Source of the DNA: Opitutaceae bacterium BACL24 MAG-120322-bin51
GTDB taxonomy: Bacteria; Verrucomicrobiota; Verrucomicrobiia; Opitutales; Coraliomargaritaceae
Reading direction: 5' to 3'
Assembly: GCA_905182435.1 (NCBI GenBank)
Contig: CAJJBN010000013.1
Location: forward strand, 1 to 51,976
DNA: 51,976 nt
Below, one piece after another: positions 10,529-20,394 of this stretch. The notes below the pieces were generated by a model. That model saw nothing but the letters and a program-made list of their open reading frames with translations, was not told the origin of the DNA and did not search any database. A program made the translations under genes and the position numbers. Each line of letters starts with the position of its first letter. Positions within the stretch are counted from its first letter, which is position 1.

Positions 10529-12181
10529 TTAAGTCAGCTTCTTTTGGTGGCAACCCCAAAACACTAATGCCGCGCCGACACAGAAATGCACACCAAGCAC
10601 CCCGCAAGCCAGCATCGGACTAGGGATCATCTCCGAAGATTCCAAACGATAGGCATCGTAAAAGCGCGAATCAATCATCGAGCCGAAATACCCGGCCCAG
10701 CCCCAATACGCATTAATAAACGGTCGGCAGACCCACACCAGCACCTCTGGCAGCGCCAACACCACACCGGAGAGCGGCAGCTGAAACCCGACTAAATACA
10801 CCGACAACAGCGACGCCTTGTCTGCCGAACTAAAAATCGCCGAAAATGCCAAGCAGATCGCAGTCATTGACACACAGCTCAATATTAGCACCAGCGCTTG
10901 TGGCAACAAGGGCCCGGGGAAGTCGCAGACGTATTTGACAAACAGCGTCATCCACAGCCCCTGCCCGATCGCCACCGCCGAAGTAAACAGCAACTTACTG
11001 GTCGCATACGACCGCGGTCGCAAGCCAGCGAAACGCTCTTTCTCGTAGAGATTACGTTCACCTGCGATTTCGCGCGCACCATTATTACTGCCCATTAAGG
11101 TCAGCAGGATCACTTGAAACAAAATCAAGCCCGTGACCAACGACGCCGACTCCAAGGCATCGATCCGGTAACGCAAATTCTCCTGCGCCTGCTCGACAAA
11201 GCCACTCGACGCACTCATCGCCAGCCCACGCAGCTGCGGCAACCCATCCATTGCAAAGATCGTCACCAACAGTGGAAACCCAATCGTAATGCCCAGCGTC
11301 AGCATCCAATAGCCCTTGTCCCGCTTAAACAGTAGCGCGCGGCGTTTCAATAAAGTCCAAATCTGGCTCAGCGCTGACGGCAGCGGCGGCGCGACCATCG
11401 GCGACGCCGCAAACTCCGCAGCCTCATCGCTCGCTGCGCTCCAACGCTCCCGCCAATGCTTGATCGAATGCGCATTCAGTTGATCGTAAAGATGTAGCGC
11501 ATCGGGAATTTCAAAATACGCCAGTAGCGCATCCAAACCGCCCTGAAACACCACTGTCCCTTCAAATACCACGGTGATCCAATCGAAGAAATTCAATTTG
11601 GCGAGATTGTGAATAATACAGATAAAAGTTTTCTCCCGCTCATCACGCAGACCTTGTAACATCGTCAAAATCTGATCCTCCGAACGCGGGTCCAGCCCAC
11701 TCGTCACTTCATCACAAACCATGCATTGCGGATCACCGACGAGTTCCAATCCGAGGCCAAGACGCCGCAACTGCCCGCCACTCAAGCCCCCCACCCGCTT
11801 ATCGCGGTGCATGTCTAAGCCGATGCGCTTTATAATCTCCTCCAACCGCGCTTGCTTCGTCGCCACATCGACCACGCACAGATCCAGCGCAGTGCGTAGC
11901 GCTTCCTCCACACTCAGGCGCTCTTGAGCGATACTGAACTGCGGTACAAACGCCAGCTTGCCGCGCAAGGCTTCACTGTTGGCAACCGGCTCGCCCGCCA
12001 TAAAGACTTCGCCTAGACGCGAAGATAGCCCGAGCATTGCCCGCACCAAGGTGGTTTTACCACAGCCCGACGGCCCAATCACGGCATTGAGTGCCTTGGG
12101 TTTAAACCGCGCGTTCGCACGATCTAAGATGCGCGTGCCGCCAGGGGTCAGTTCGACTGAAAGGTCTTTACAGGATAGCAT
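10529..12181 (-). CDS. ABC transporter, fused ATPase and permease (ABCG/White-type order)
   Basis: A 550-residue half transporter with the ATPase first, then an ABC-2 type membrane domain. Walker A is [10 protein letters not shown] (about residues 31-40), signature [15 protein letters not shown], Walker [13 protein letters not shown]. Then follow a linker and six hydrophobic helices between about residues 270 and 545. This ATPase-permease order is the ABCG arrangement, which usually forms homodimers exporting lipids or other hydrophobic molecules. I chose the ATG at 12181 ([11 protein letters not shown]) because upstream codons, open to 12268, do not look coding. It heads the operon with the lipoprotein and TPR protein. 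The substrate cannot be read from sequence. Confidence 0.9.
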   Translation of the reverse strand: MLSCKDLSVELTPGGTRILDRANARFKPKALNAVIGPSGCGKTTLVRAMLGLSSRLGEVFMAGEPVANSEALRGKLAFVPQFSIAQERLSVEEALRTALDLCVVDVATKQARLEEIIKRIGLDMHRDKRVGGLSGGQLRRLGLGLELVGDPQCMVCDEVTSGLDPRSEDQILTMLQGLRDEREKTFICIIHNLAKLNFFDWITVVFEGTVVFQGGLDALLAYFEIPDALHLYDQLNAHSIKHWRERWSAASDEAAEFAASPMVAPPLPSALSQIWTLLKRRALLFKRDKGYWMLTLGITIGFPLLVTIFAMDGLPQLRGLAMSASSGFVEQAQENLRYRIDALESASLVTGLILFQVILLTLMGSNNGAREIAGERNLYEKERFAGLRPRSYATSKLLFTSAVAIGQGLWMTLFVKYVCDFPGPLLPQALVLILSCVSMTAICLAFSAIFSSADKASLLSVYLVGFQLPLSGVVLALPEVLVWVCRPFINAYWGWAGYFGSMIDSRFYDAYRLESSEMIPSPMLACGVLGVHFCVGAALVFWGCHQKKLT

Positions 12182-12300
12182 TAATAAAAAGGGTAATACA
12201 TCGCATCTCTTGAAAGTTGTACCCCACAGAGAAGTGAGGTGAAACAAATAAAATTTGCACACGATCAAAAGGCCAGCACTTTGATATTTATGACACTAAG

Positions 12301-12920
12301 ATGACCGCCTAGCAGCTCTCCTCCTCTGCTGCATAGTCTCGTCACTGGGCGCAGTCACCGTTCGCTCTCGTGCGATCAAGAATAAGGCGCTGTTTGCGAT
12401 CACCTTTCCCGACGACAGCAAAGAATATTACGGCAAAGAAGCAGCCATTCACTCGATTTCCAAGCAGGAATACATCACATCCGGGTATCGTGTGGTCGAA
12501 ATCAATATCGTCACCGCCGGCAGCGGACTGCTGCGGATTTACCAGAGTCGCGCACTGCAACTCGGCGAACTCCAAGCAGCCATGGCGGATGGCGCTAGCG
12601 CAGCCGGTGTGCCCTCGACAATTCAGCGCTCCCCTGTCCCTCCCGGCGTGCAGCAAATGGCTGACCGCGCAAGCGCTGTCGCCGAAGCCATGACCAGCGA
12701 CACGGTGATGAAAGAATACCCACTCGCGACCCACGCGCGCACGATTGAATATCGCGTGCAAACGCGCAGCGAACTGCTCGACCTGTTCGACCAGCTACAA
12801 AAGCACTGGATCAAAGAGCCCACCTATTTTGAAGGCGGGCAAATCGTCGCCGAAGGCGAAGCCACCAGCAGCAAGATGGAGCCCCGCAGCCTCGGCGGCA
12901 CACGCTTTATCGTAAAGTAA
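12301..12920 (+). pseudogene. Exported protein of unknown function, frameshift in the signal peptide
   Basis: From 12306 to 12920 one frame is open and coding-like (FAITFPDDSKEYYGKEAAIHSI, EINIVTAGSGLLRIYQ, TIEYRVQTRSELLDLFDQL), but it has no start codon before 12492. An ATG at 12301 leads into it if one base is restored near 12308. The result starts M-T-A then LAALLLCCIVSSLGA, a convincing signal peptide, and the protein would have about 206 residues. As written, that ATG hits a stop after three codons. The mature part mixes strands with one long helix; no family recognised. Alternatively the real start is the ATG at 12492, giving 142 residues, but the upstream coding signal argues against it. 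Confidence 0.6.
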
Positions 12921-12959
12921 GCAAAAGCCGGAAAAGGCTGGTTTGAACCATTGAGCGAG

Positions 12960-13031
12960 AGGAGTGTGGGCGACTCGCCCACATTTATTCCGTCTTGCGG
13001 CAAAGGAGGGCGAGTCGCCCTCCCTCCTTTA
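12960..13031. repeat. Pair of GGGCGA/TCGCCC palindromes
   Basis: Two hairpins in tandem, GTGGGCGA-CTCGCCCAC-like (about 12966-12982) and GGAGGGCGA-GTCGCCCTCC (about 13006-13024). They belong to the dispersed palindrome family also seen near 32.3, 40.7, 44.3 and 50.9 kb. They lie between an exported-protein gene and a terminator. Confidence 0.7.
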
Positions 13032-13060
13032 CCCACCAATCAACCAACGACCATAAAAAA

Positions 13061-13093
13061 AGGCCCGCACCGATCAATTTGGCGCGGGCCTTT
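13061..13093. terminator. Bidirectional terminator
   Basis: Stem AGGCCCGC (13061-13068) pairs with GCGGGCCT (13084-13091), with A- and T-rich flanks. It separates the plus-strand exported-protein gene from the minus-strand acyl-ligase region. Confidence 0.7.
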
Positions 13094-13104
13094 GCACATG
13101 CAAA

Positions 13105-13224
13105 CTACTCTTGGCTGGTACCGTGGGGTTGCACTGGCATCGGCGTATCCGCAGGCGACAACTCGCGTGCTCGGCGAACCAGCCCGACAAACTCCGAACG
13201 GTGCCCACCAGGATCGATACCCAA
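13105..13224 (-). CDS. Possible short protein after the acyl ligase
   Basis: A minus-strand frame is open from about 13245 to a TAG at 13105-13107. It reads as coding-like residues (GIDPGGHRSEF, LVRRARELSPADTP). The only start candidate is TTG at 13224, giving 39 residues. It ends 12 bp before the terminator stem. It could be a genuine small gene or a leftover of a longer one; I cannot assign a family. Confidence 0.3.
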   Translation of the reverse strand: MGIDPGGHRSEFVGLVRRARELSPADTPMPVQPHGTSQE

Positions 13225-13257
13225 CGAGCGGCGCTCGTCTCTCCCCTATCCAGCAGG

Positions 13258-14903
13258 CTACTCCGCTGCCGACAGCTCCTTAATTGCACGCAAATCCAGC
13301 TTACCGGTCGCTAAGGTGGGGATCGCTTCGACTCGCTTAATCAGCTTCGGAATCCATAGATTCGAGTAACCTGCCGCTGACAGTTTTTCACGAACATCAG
13401 TCAGTTCCACATCCATCACCGCCAGCAATACCAGCGCTTCGCCCTTGGCCGCATCGGGACGTGCGCCAATCGCAAGCATTGGCATCTCTGAATCTAACAA
13501 ATCAAACGCCTCGACCAGAGCTTGCTCGATCGTTCCATGTGGCACCATTTCGCCCGCAATCTTAGAAAAACGCGACAGCCGGCCCTCAATAAACAGATAG
13601 CCCTCTTCGTCAAAGCGCGCGAGATCCCCAGTAATAAACCACTCGCCGTCCATCACCTCTGCGGTGCGTTCGGGATCGTTCAAATAACCTCCGAAAATAT
13701 TCGGGCCCTTCAACAATAACAGCCCCACTTCAGTCACTGCCAACGATTCCATTGTATCCGGATTCAGGATACGCGCCGCATGCCCAGGCATCAGCCGTCC
13801 AACCGAACCGGGCTTCGAGCCATCATTCGCACTCTCAGGGTAGTCGAAGCCCGGAGGGTGTATGCGGCAAGTTAATGCTCACCACCGGCGAGGTCTCAGT
13901 GAGCCCATAGCCTTCAAAGTATAAACAATCAAAAGTCGCCTGCCATAAGTCGGCAAAGCCAGCCGGCGTCTTTTCGGCTCCGGTAATCGCATACTTCAGA
14001 GACTTTAGCTTTTCGGGTGCCACGTGGCGGATGTATGGCTTAAAGAACGTCGGCGTGCCGATCAGTATCGTCGCCGACTCAGCCTCGACCGCATCCGCCA
14101 CTTTCTTAAATTCTAACGGCGAAGGCACAGTCACAGTGGTGCAGCCACGCAACAGCGGATACCACAAGGTCACGGTGAATCCAAAGCTGTGAAAAATCGG
14201 TAGGTTGGCGATGATCTTCTCACCGACGGGCAATAGACCAGAGGCGTCAATTTGCAGGCAGTTGCCTAAAATATTACGGTGGGTTAAGACCACTCCCTTC
14301 GGTTCGCCGGAACTGCCACTGGTAAACAGCAAGCCAGCTTCGGCATCGCCACCGACCGCGGGCACTTTCAAGCAGCTTTGCCAGCAACTTCGCGGGCATC
14401 GCCTGGATCGCCGCCAGCAATGCCAAGGTCTTCGCCTTCGGCAAGTCCCTCAGCTCTTCGACCAGGTCGATCACGTCTGCCTGCGCCCACGGGAAGTCGG
14501 GGATTTTGACCTGCATACGTTCGGTGCTTAAGATACAATCGATCTCCGCTCGACGTAAACAGGCCGCCGAACTCGCGCGCCCTAAGGTGAAGTTGAGATT
14601 GACTGGCACTTTACCAGCCAGCACCACTGCCAGATTCGCAATGTAACCACCAATGCCCGGCGGAAACAAAATGCCGACACGCTTGCGATCTGTCCATGTA
14701 TGCAAGCGCCGCGACAGCATCCAAGAGAGCGCCAACAAAAAGCCCGATTTCATCGCCCGCCGTTGCAGCGTGCGATCAACCACCAGCACCCGATTCGGAT
14801 GCTTTGCCAGTGCAATAAAACTTTCCCATGCCAAATGACTGTTTAACTCAGGCCGCGCCTGAAATTCACGTTCGCCGAAGTCTAAAACTGTCGAGTCACT
14901 CAT
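13258..14903 (-). pseudogene. Long-chain acyl-[ACP]/CoA ligase (AMP-binding, Aas-like), two one-base insertions
   Basis: An adenylate-forming ligase that activates a fatty acid with ATP for transfer to ACP or CoA; the sequence resembles the ligase half of Aas. Three pieces in successive frames make one protein of about 547 residues. The N-terminal part runs 14903 to about 14371. The middle has P-loop [18 protein letters not shown] and [12 protein letters not shown]. The C-terminal part has [19 protein letters not shown] and the end [10 protein letters not shown]. Surplus bases sit at about 14370-14373 and 13850-13858; removing them gives LLKVPAVGG and [11 protein letters not shown] without loss. 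The PlsC-like acyltransferase half of true Aas is absent. Motifs are intact, so the breaks are probably sequence errors. Confidence 0.85.
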
Positions 14904-14930
14904 AGGGAATCCTTAAGCACTTAGTAGCTG

Positions 14931-15965
14931 CTACTGCCTTTCTGCCTCTTTTTCGAGTTTCTCCTCAGCTTGGCGCACTTCGAGCACCGCCCCTAAGAGC
15001 GCCTCTTTCAATTCAACAAAACCTTCGTCGGAGACACAGGAGATCGGATAGACCTTGCCCTTGAACTTCTTTTGAAAGGCTTTCAAATGCTCGGGTGCAT
15101 TCGGCTCATCCATTTTATTGGCCGCCACCAGCTCCGGTTTTTTAACCAGACCCGGCATATACAGCTTCAGCTCATTGAGCAGCACGCGAAAGTCAGAGAT
15201 CGGCTCACGCCCATCAGTGCCTTCCATATCAATCATCACCAGCAGCACCTTGCAGCGCTCGACGTGCTTGAGGAAGCGATGGCCGAGGCCACGATTTTCA
15301 CTCGCGCCTTCGATCAAGCCGGGAATGTCGGCCACAGTGATCCGCTCATATTGCTCTGGATACTCCAGCACGCCGACCATCGGAAACATCGTGGTAAACG
15401 GATAGGCACCCGTTTTCGGATGCGCATTCGTGATCATATTTAGCAATGTGGACTTACCCGCATTCGGAAATCCGATCAAACCGACATCGGCGATGGTCTT
15501 CACCACCAAGCGATACTCACCCTCTTCACCTGGCTTGCCCAGTGTGAACTGACGCGGCGCCTGATTGACCGAAGACTTAAACGTCTCATTGCCCTTACCG
15601 CCGAAACCGCCTTCGAGCAGCAACACTTGATCGCCGTGTGCCAACACCTCAGCCACTGGCTCTTCGGTCTCGCGGTCGATCACCACCGTGCCCACTGGCA
15701 CCCGCATGATAATATCCGCACCGTTCGCGCCGTGCTGATCGGCACCGCGACCTGGCTCGCCGTTCTTGGCTTTCCAGCCCGGCTTGTAGTGATAATCGGT
15801 TAAATCCGCAACATTGGTATCCGCAATGACATAGACCGCGCCACCGCGCCCGCCGTTACCGCCGTCAGGCCCACCTTTGGGTTCGTATTTACCGCGCCGA
15901 AAGCTAAAGCAGCCGTCGCCACCATTACCCGCCTTGAAATTGACCTTTACCTCGTCGTAAAACAT
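14931..15965 (-). CDS. obgE: Obg family GTPase (ribosome assembly)
   Basis: 344 residues. The glycine-rich Obg fold fills residues 1-157 ([34 protein letters not shown]), followed by the GTPase domain with G1 [10 protein letters not shown], the switch region YPFTTMFP, G3 [11 protein letters not shown], and the NKMD motif. Obg binds the 50S subunit and links ribosome maturation to growth. The C-terminal OCT domain of some members is missing, as in many bacteria. It lies 27 bp upstream of the acyl ligase gene on the same strand. Confidence 0.97.
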   Translation of the reverse strand: MFYDEVKVNFKAGNGGDGCFSFRRGKYEPKGGPDGGNGGRGGAVYVIADTNVADLTDYHYKPGWKAKNGEPGRGADQHGANGADIIMRVPVGTVVIDRETEEPVAEVLAHGDQVLLLEGGFGGKGNETFKSSVNQAPRQFTLGKPGEEGEYRLVVKTIADVGLIGFPNAGKSTLLNMITNAHPKTGAYPFTTMFPMVGVLEYPEQYERITVADIPGLIEGASENRGLGHRFLKHVERCKVLLVMIDMEGTDGREPISDFRVLLNELKLYMPGLVKKPELVAANKMDEPNAPEHLKAFQKKFKGKVYPISCVSDEGFVELKEALLGAVLEVRQAEEKLEKEAERQ

Positions 15966-16372
15966 GCACTCTTCTCATCCGACTCGCGGGGCATTGCAAC
16001 CTCATTTAACCAAGCGCACTCAAACGGCGCAGACCCACAGCGTTGAACCGAATCGCCGAGCACCGTTGCGCATGCGATGCGTTCGTGACGCTTAGATAAT
16101 AAATGGGCACTTCCTGCAGCATGCACAGCCAAAACACTCTGCAGCTTTATGCTCAATTTTCTTTTTTTGAGAGCGGGCGAGGCAACTCTGCTTGATCACA
16201 CCAGGGCGGTCGGCGGCGCGTGGCCCCAACAAATTAGTCGCTACGCGGACTTGCAGCCTCAGCAGAGCCCATCTGCGCCCTTACCGCACAGTCTAGATCA
16301 GCCGCTATTTAGCGCCTCTGACTAGAATGATGAGCAGGGACATTGACCATTAAGTTAAACCATACGTTTAAT
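15966..16372. other. Gene-free stretch
   Basis: About 400 bp with no confident gene. A 58-codon plus-strand frame (16149-16325, starting MLNFLFLRAGEATLL) is the best coding candidate, but it lacks a recognisable motif or ribosome binding site. I see no terminator or repeat. Confidence 0.4.
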
Positions 16373-16759
16373 CTAATCAGATTCCCCCTCGCGCGGACTC
16401 AACGACCGTAAGACTTTATATGGTTCCGAATGAATGACTTTGAGGACCTCCGCTTCCACCCACTGCAATGGAGACACCTCAAGTACCCGTGCGATATCGC
16501 AAATTGATTCAAATTCTTTTTCAGAAAAATGCAGCACCAAGCTTTGCGACACTCCCGCCATGGCAGCTGAAGAACTTAGCTTCGACGCCATTAAAGCTTT
16601 AATAATCAGTTGAGCTTTGCGAGGGATCGCACAACTCGACGAGAGCCAATTATCCACGGTGCGCTTTTGCACACCACAGCCATCAGCCAACCAATAACGG
16701 TCATGCGCAGCTGCTTTCAGCCAACGAATGATCTCTTGAGAATTTAAATCTGCCTCCAT
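16373..16759 (-). CDS. Helix-turn-helix protein, probably DNA-binding
   Basis: 128 residues. Residues 8-50 (IIRWLKAAAHDRYWLADGC, then VQKRTVDNWLSSS) look like an HTH in which the second helix carries RTVDNWL, as in XRE/phage-regulator relatives. The rest contains a second helical part (SEKEFESICDIARVLEVSPLQWVEAEVLKVI) with another possible HTH-like spacing. The gene is isolated and monocistronic. It could be a phage-derived regulator, but no other phage gene is nearby. Confidence 0.7.
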   Translation of the reverse strand: MEADLNSQEIIRWLKAAAHDRYWLADGCGVQKRTVDNWLSSSCAIPRKAQLIIKALMASKLSSSAAMAGVSQSLVLHFSEKEFESICDIARVLEVSPLQWVEAEVLKVIHSEPYKVLRSLSPREGESD

Positions 16760-17093
16760 TTACTCCAAGTTGAGCCATTAAAGCCCGGACGTCGAGCCAT
16801 TAATCGTTGATATTCATGTCGTTAGGGATAATTCCTACCGGCGACTTATCGATCCCACTCCTATCGCGGTTAATTGCTCAAACACCCCCTTCAGGGACCC
16901 GTTGGCGATCAGAAGAAAACGGCCTGTCATTTAAATCGAAACTGCCTAACCAATCGACGATGAATAAAAAAAGACCCCGATCACTCTTAGACCAAACGCA
17001 GGTGATCCCGCCCACGAATCGCCAGCACTGCTCATCAGCTCAAAGCAACGACCCAAGCTTGACCCTCCAGCGCCAGCAGATTTGCTCGGTGCC
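16760..17093. other. Gene-free stretch upstream of ppx
   Basis: About 330 bp between divergent genes. Frames here have no motif and poor coding character. It presumably holds promoters for both neighbours, but I could not pick a convincing pair of boxes. Confidence 0.4.
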
Positions 17094-18034
17094 ATGCCTA
17101 GCCCCGAAACAGTCGCCGTCATCGATGTTGGCAGTAATTCCATCAAGCTACTCGTCGCTCGCAGCGGCACGGCGCCCGGCAGCGTCGCAACCATTTTTGC
17201 CGAGACCATTGAGACACGCATTAGCACCGGCATCAGCCAGGCGCTGCCCAGCCTAACAGAAGCCGCGATGGCAGCTGGCTGCCGAACCATCACCGAGCTC
17301 GCCCGCCTCGCACAAGGCTACCAGCCGAAGACCTTGCGCATCGTTGCCACTAGCGCCGTGCGCGACGCGACCAATGCCATTCAGTTCATCGAACTGGTCA
17401 ATGAGGCGACTGGCCGCGAAATACAAATACTGTCTGGCGCAGAGGAAGCGACCTACATCGGCAAAGGGCTCCGCTGCGACCCGCAGATCGCCGGCATCCA
17501 CAACTTCATCCAAATGGACCTCGGCGGCGGCAGCCTCGAACTGATCCGCTTTGCTCACGGCCAGATCGAGCAAGCACTGTCCCTGCAGCTCGGCGCGGTG
17601 CGCCTCACTGAGCAATTCATCGCCGATCGCGATGCCGCGCTGTCTGCCGAAACCGCAGCCCGCATCGCCGCCCACGTCAGCGAGCGCATTGCAAGCCAGC
17701 GGCTTCAGCTTCGAGCCAAACGCCGCACCGCTCATCGTCACTGGCGGTGCATTGACCGTCACCCGCGCCGTGCTGGCCGCGCAAAACGAGCAGACCATCG
17801 AACAGCGCTGCCCGGTATTGCACAAAGAGGAGATCACCGAACTCAAAGCAGTCACTGATGGCCCTACCACTACATGAGCGCATGGCAGTGCCGCACCTAC
17901 CCGCCGCGCGGGCCGACATTATCCCGGCCGCATTGATCACCATCGACAGCGTACTCGAGTACGCCGACCGCGACCGCGTAACGCACTCGTTCTACAACCT
18001 GCGCTACGGCATCGCCGCCGAACTGCTCAGCTAA
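17094..18034 (+). pseudogene. Ppx/GppA phosphatase family protein, two one-base insertions
   Basis: An exopolyphosphatase/pppGpp phosphohydrolase relative with the ASKHA fold. Part one (ATG at 17094, [21 protein letters not shown]) carries the phosphate-1 loop [29 protein letters not shown] and the phosphate-2 loop [11 protein letters not shown]. Near 17696 one surplus C shifts the frame. The chain resumes with [19 protein letters not shown], then slips again near 17858. It ends [18 protein letters not shown] ... [13 protein letters not shown] at the TAA 18032-18034. Repaired length is 312 residues, typical of the short Ppx/GppA proteins. All motifs survive, so error is more likely than decay. 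Which phosphate substrate it uses cannot be told. Confidence 0.88.
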
Positions 18035-18176
18035 CTCGCAGCGCAGCAGCACGCCCTTAACCACGATCAAACAACGGCAGCTCGTCGATGACTGGCACCT
18101 CGGTTCGACACTGGGGAGGGTCCGCGCGCACCCTCGCAGCTAACGAGTGTGGCATTGACATAACCTAGGCTTGATC

Positions 18177-18495
18177 GGTGGAGGGCAACGCTCCGTCGTT
18201 GCCATCGATCCTAAAGGCAGTTGCCACCGACCCTAAGGGCATCTGCAACCGACGCATGGCAACGGTGGAGGGCAACGCTCCGTCGTTGCCACCGATCCTA
18301 ACAGTTGCCACCGATCCTAAGGGCATCTGCAACCGACGCATGGCACGGTGGAGGGCAACGCTCCGTCGTTGCCACCGATCCAAGGGCATCTGCAACCGAC
18401 GCATGGCAACGGTGGAGGGCAACGCTCCGTCGTTGCCACCGATCCTAAGGGCATCTGCCACCGACGCATGGCAACGACGGAGCGTTGCCCTCCAC
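18177..18495. repeat. Four degenerate tandem copies of a hairpin repeat
   Basis: Copies start at about 18177, 18264, 18347 and 18411. Each contains the palindrome GGCAACG-CTCCGT-CGTTGCC followed by a common tail with ATCCTAAGGGCATCTGC and CGACGCATGGCA. The array closes with an inverted hairpin copy (18471-18495). Spacing varies (87, 83, 64 bp), so the frames that cross it are not real genes. It lies between ppx and der. Confidence 0.85.
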
Positions 18496-18563
18496 TATTT
18501 GCATGCGCATAAAACCTATAAAATGGCACCACAAGACTATGGGAGGGCCGACGCTCCACCCAC

Positions 18564-18602
18564 AAAAAAGCCAGCGCCACACTTGAGTGCGGCACTGGCT
18601 GG
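18564..18602 (-). terminator. Terminator after der
   Basis: On the minus strand, AGCCAGTGCCGCACT pairs with TGTGGCGCTGGCT around a short loop and is followed by a run of T. It lies 45 bp past the der stop. Confidence 0.8.
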
Positions 18603-18646
18603 TTGAAAATATAAACGCAGCGACAGAAAGGTCCTGGGATCGAAGG

Positions 18647-20230
18647 CTACTTTCTGCTTCTGCTTTCCCGGTTCTTGCCACTCCGATTGTGTGCGGCCTT
18701 GTTCTGCGTGATCTTCGCGCGACGCTCTGGGTGCTTCTTATCGATCTTCGCAGCATCTGGACCCATCTGGCGGACACGGGCCTTACGCTGTAGATCATCA
18801 CTCTGACGGTGCGCATGCTCTGCGGAGCCCTCCTCGTCTTCGTAGCGACGCTCTTTACCGACGAGATCGAAACGCACCGGGCAACCACTGAGACGGAACT
18901 CGTGGATGATTGCCTTCTCCAGATAACGACGATAACCGGGATCCAGACGCTCGATACGGTTACAGAAGAAGCGGATACGCATTGGCCGCGAACCGGTCTG
19001 CGTGGCATAGAACACCTTGAAACGCTTGGTGCCAACGACCTTGGGCGAACGCGCTTCAAACAGCGACTCCATCAAGCTGTTGAGCTTGCCAGTCGGAATC
19101 TTCAGATCGAGCGTGGCAGAGATGGCCGCGGCAGTTTCAAGCATCGACTCAATCCGGAAGCCCGTCTCAGCAGAAACGAACAGCACCGGCGGATCGGGCA
19201 GGAAGAACATCTCTTTGCGCAGCGACTTCTCATAAGACTCGAGGAAGTGCTTGAGCGAACGGAAACCTTCGATCGGCTCGCGCTCCCATTGCTGAATAAT
19301 CAGATCCCACTTGTTGACCACGATCACCAACGCACGGCCGGCATCGAGCACCGCACCCGCGAGGGCTTGGTCTTGTTTAGTCACACCATCAACGGCATCA
19401 ATAATCAGAAACACGACATCAGACGCTTCCATCGCATGCTGGGTGCGCACGCTGGAGAAGAACTCCACCGGGCTATCAACCTTGGTCTTGGTGCGCAGAC
19501 CGGCAGTATCAGCCATGCGGAATTTCAATATTTCGCCGTCCTTATGCTTATAGTCTAAATCTAGCTCGACGGAATCGCGCGTCGTGCCAGCGACGTCGCT
19601 GACGATCAGGCGCTTCGAATCCAGCAGGCGATTACCGATCGAGGATTTGCCCACATTGGGACGTCCCATCAAAGAAATGCGGATACGCTTCGGTTCGACC
19701 GGTGCATCGGCGTCGAACGCTGGCTTCTCGCCGAGCTTCACCTTGACCGCATCGAGAAGATCCGTGATACCACGACCATGCTCGGCTGAGACTGGCATCG
19801 CATCACCTAGCCCGAGGCTGATAAACTCGTAGGCGTCGTCTTCGACGTCCTCCGAATCTGCCTTATTAGCAACAAGGATGACCTCTTTGCCATAGCGACG
19901 CAGCTTCTCGGCAACAATCTCATCGAGCGCAGTAATGCCTTGGCGAACGTCGACGATAAACAAAATGACCGCTGAAGCCTGAATGGCAAAGCCCACCTGC
20001 TCTTCGGCAGCATCCGCAATCTTCTTCGGCGTCATCTTGAGCTCCATGCCGAGACCACCGGTATCGAGTAAGACGAAGTCGTCATTCACTTCGGCGGAGA
20101 TCAAGTCACGCGTGACGCCGGGCATATCGTGCACAATCGACAAGCGCCGCCCGCACAGCCTGTTAAACAAGCGGCTTTTTCCGACATTGGGACGGCCAAC
20201 AATGGCTACGGTTCTGGATGGATCGATCAT
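18647..20230 (-). CDS. der: Ribosome-assembly GTPase Der (EngA)
   Basis: 527 residues with the tandem GTPase domains unique to Der. G1 motifs are GRPNVGKSRL (about residues 12-21) and GRPNVGKSSI (about 194-203), with DTGG/DTAG switch regions and the guanine-specificity motifs NKAD and NKWD. A KH-like domain follows (TQTGSRPMRIRFFCN, LRKYLEKA-like helix). The last 70 or so residues are a basic and acidic tail (KERRYEDEEGSAEHAH ... NRSGKNRESRSRK) longer than in E. coli. Der acts in 50S maturation. It is preceded by 164 bp that contain a small direct repeat but no gene. Confidence 0.96.
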   Translation of the reverse strand: MIDPSRTVAIVGRPNVGKSRLFNRLCGRRLSIVHDMPGVTRDLISAEVNDDFVLLDTGGLGMELKMTPKKIADAAEEQVGFAIQASAVILFIVDVRQGITALDEIVAEKLRRYGKEVILVANKADSEDVEDDAYEFISLGLGDAMPVSAEHGRGITDLLDAVKVKLGEKPAFDADAPVEPKRIRISLMGRPNVGKSSIGNRLLDSKRLIVSDVAGTTRDSVELDLDYKHKDGEILKFRMADTAGLRTKTKVDSPVEFFSSVRTQHAMEASDVVFLIIDAVDGVTKQDQALAGAVLDAGRALVIVVNKWDLIIQQWEREPIEGFRSLKHFLESYEKSLRKEMFFLPDPPVLFVSAETGFRIESMLETAAAISATLDLKIPTGKLNSLMESLFEARSPKVVGTKRFKVFYATQTGSRPMRIRFFCNRIERLDPGYRRYLEKAIIHEFRLSGCPVRFDLVGKERRYEDEEGSAEHAHRQSDDLQRKARVRQMGPDAAKIDKKHPERRAKITQNKAAHNRSGKNRESRSRK

Positions 20231-20394
20231 TTAAAAAAGGAGTTAGAATTCAGAAGTTAGAATTCTGGAAGGAATTAGAGCTGGAACTATAATAAAACAA
20301 GCTGAGCTGTCTATGCTTGAAGCAAGATAGCAACTAAAGAGCGCAACTAGCTGAGCCGTGCGGGAATGCTTTAGTAATGAAGAACTTACAAGAA

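Noticed and set aside
16149..16325. 58-codon frame as a gene
   Set aside because: No ribosome binding site, no motif, no neighbour relation; kept only as a remark in the gap entry.
18165..18606. Frames with repeated GNDGALPSTVAMRRLQMPL-type peptides
   Set aside because: These are translations of the hairpin repeat; unit spacing is not a multiple of three and no start or ribosome site fits.
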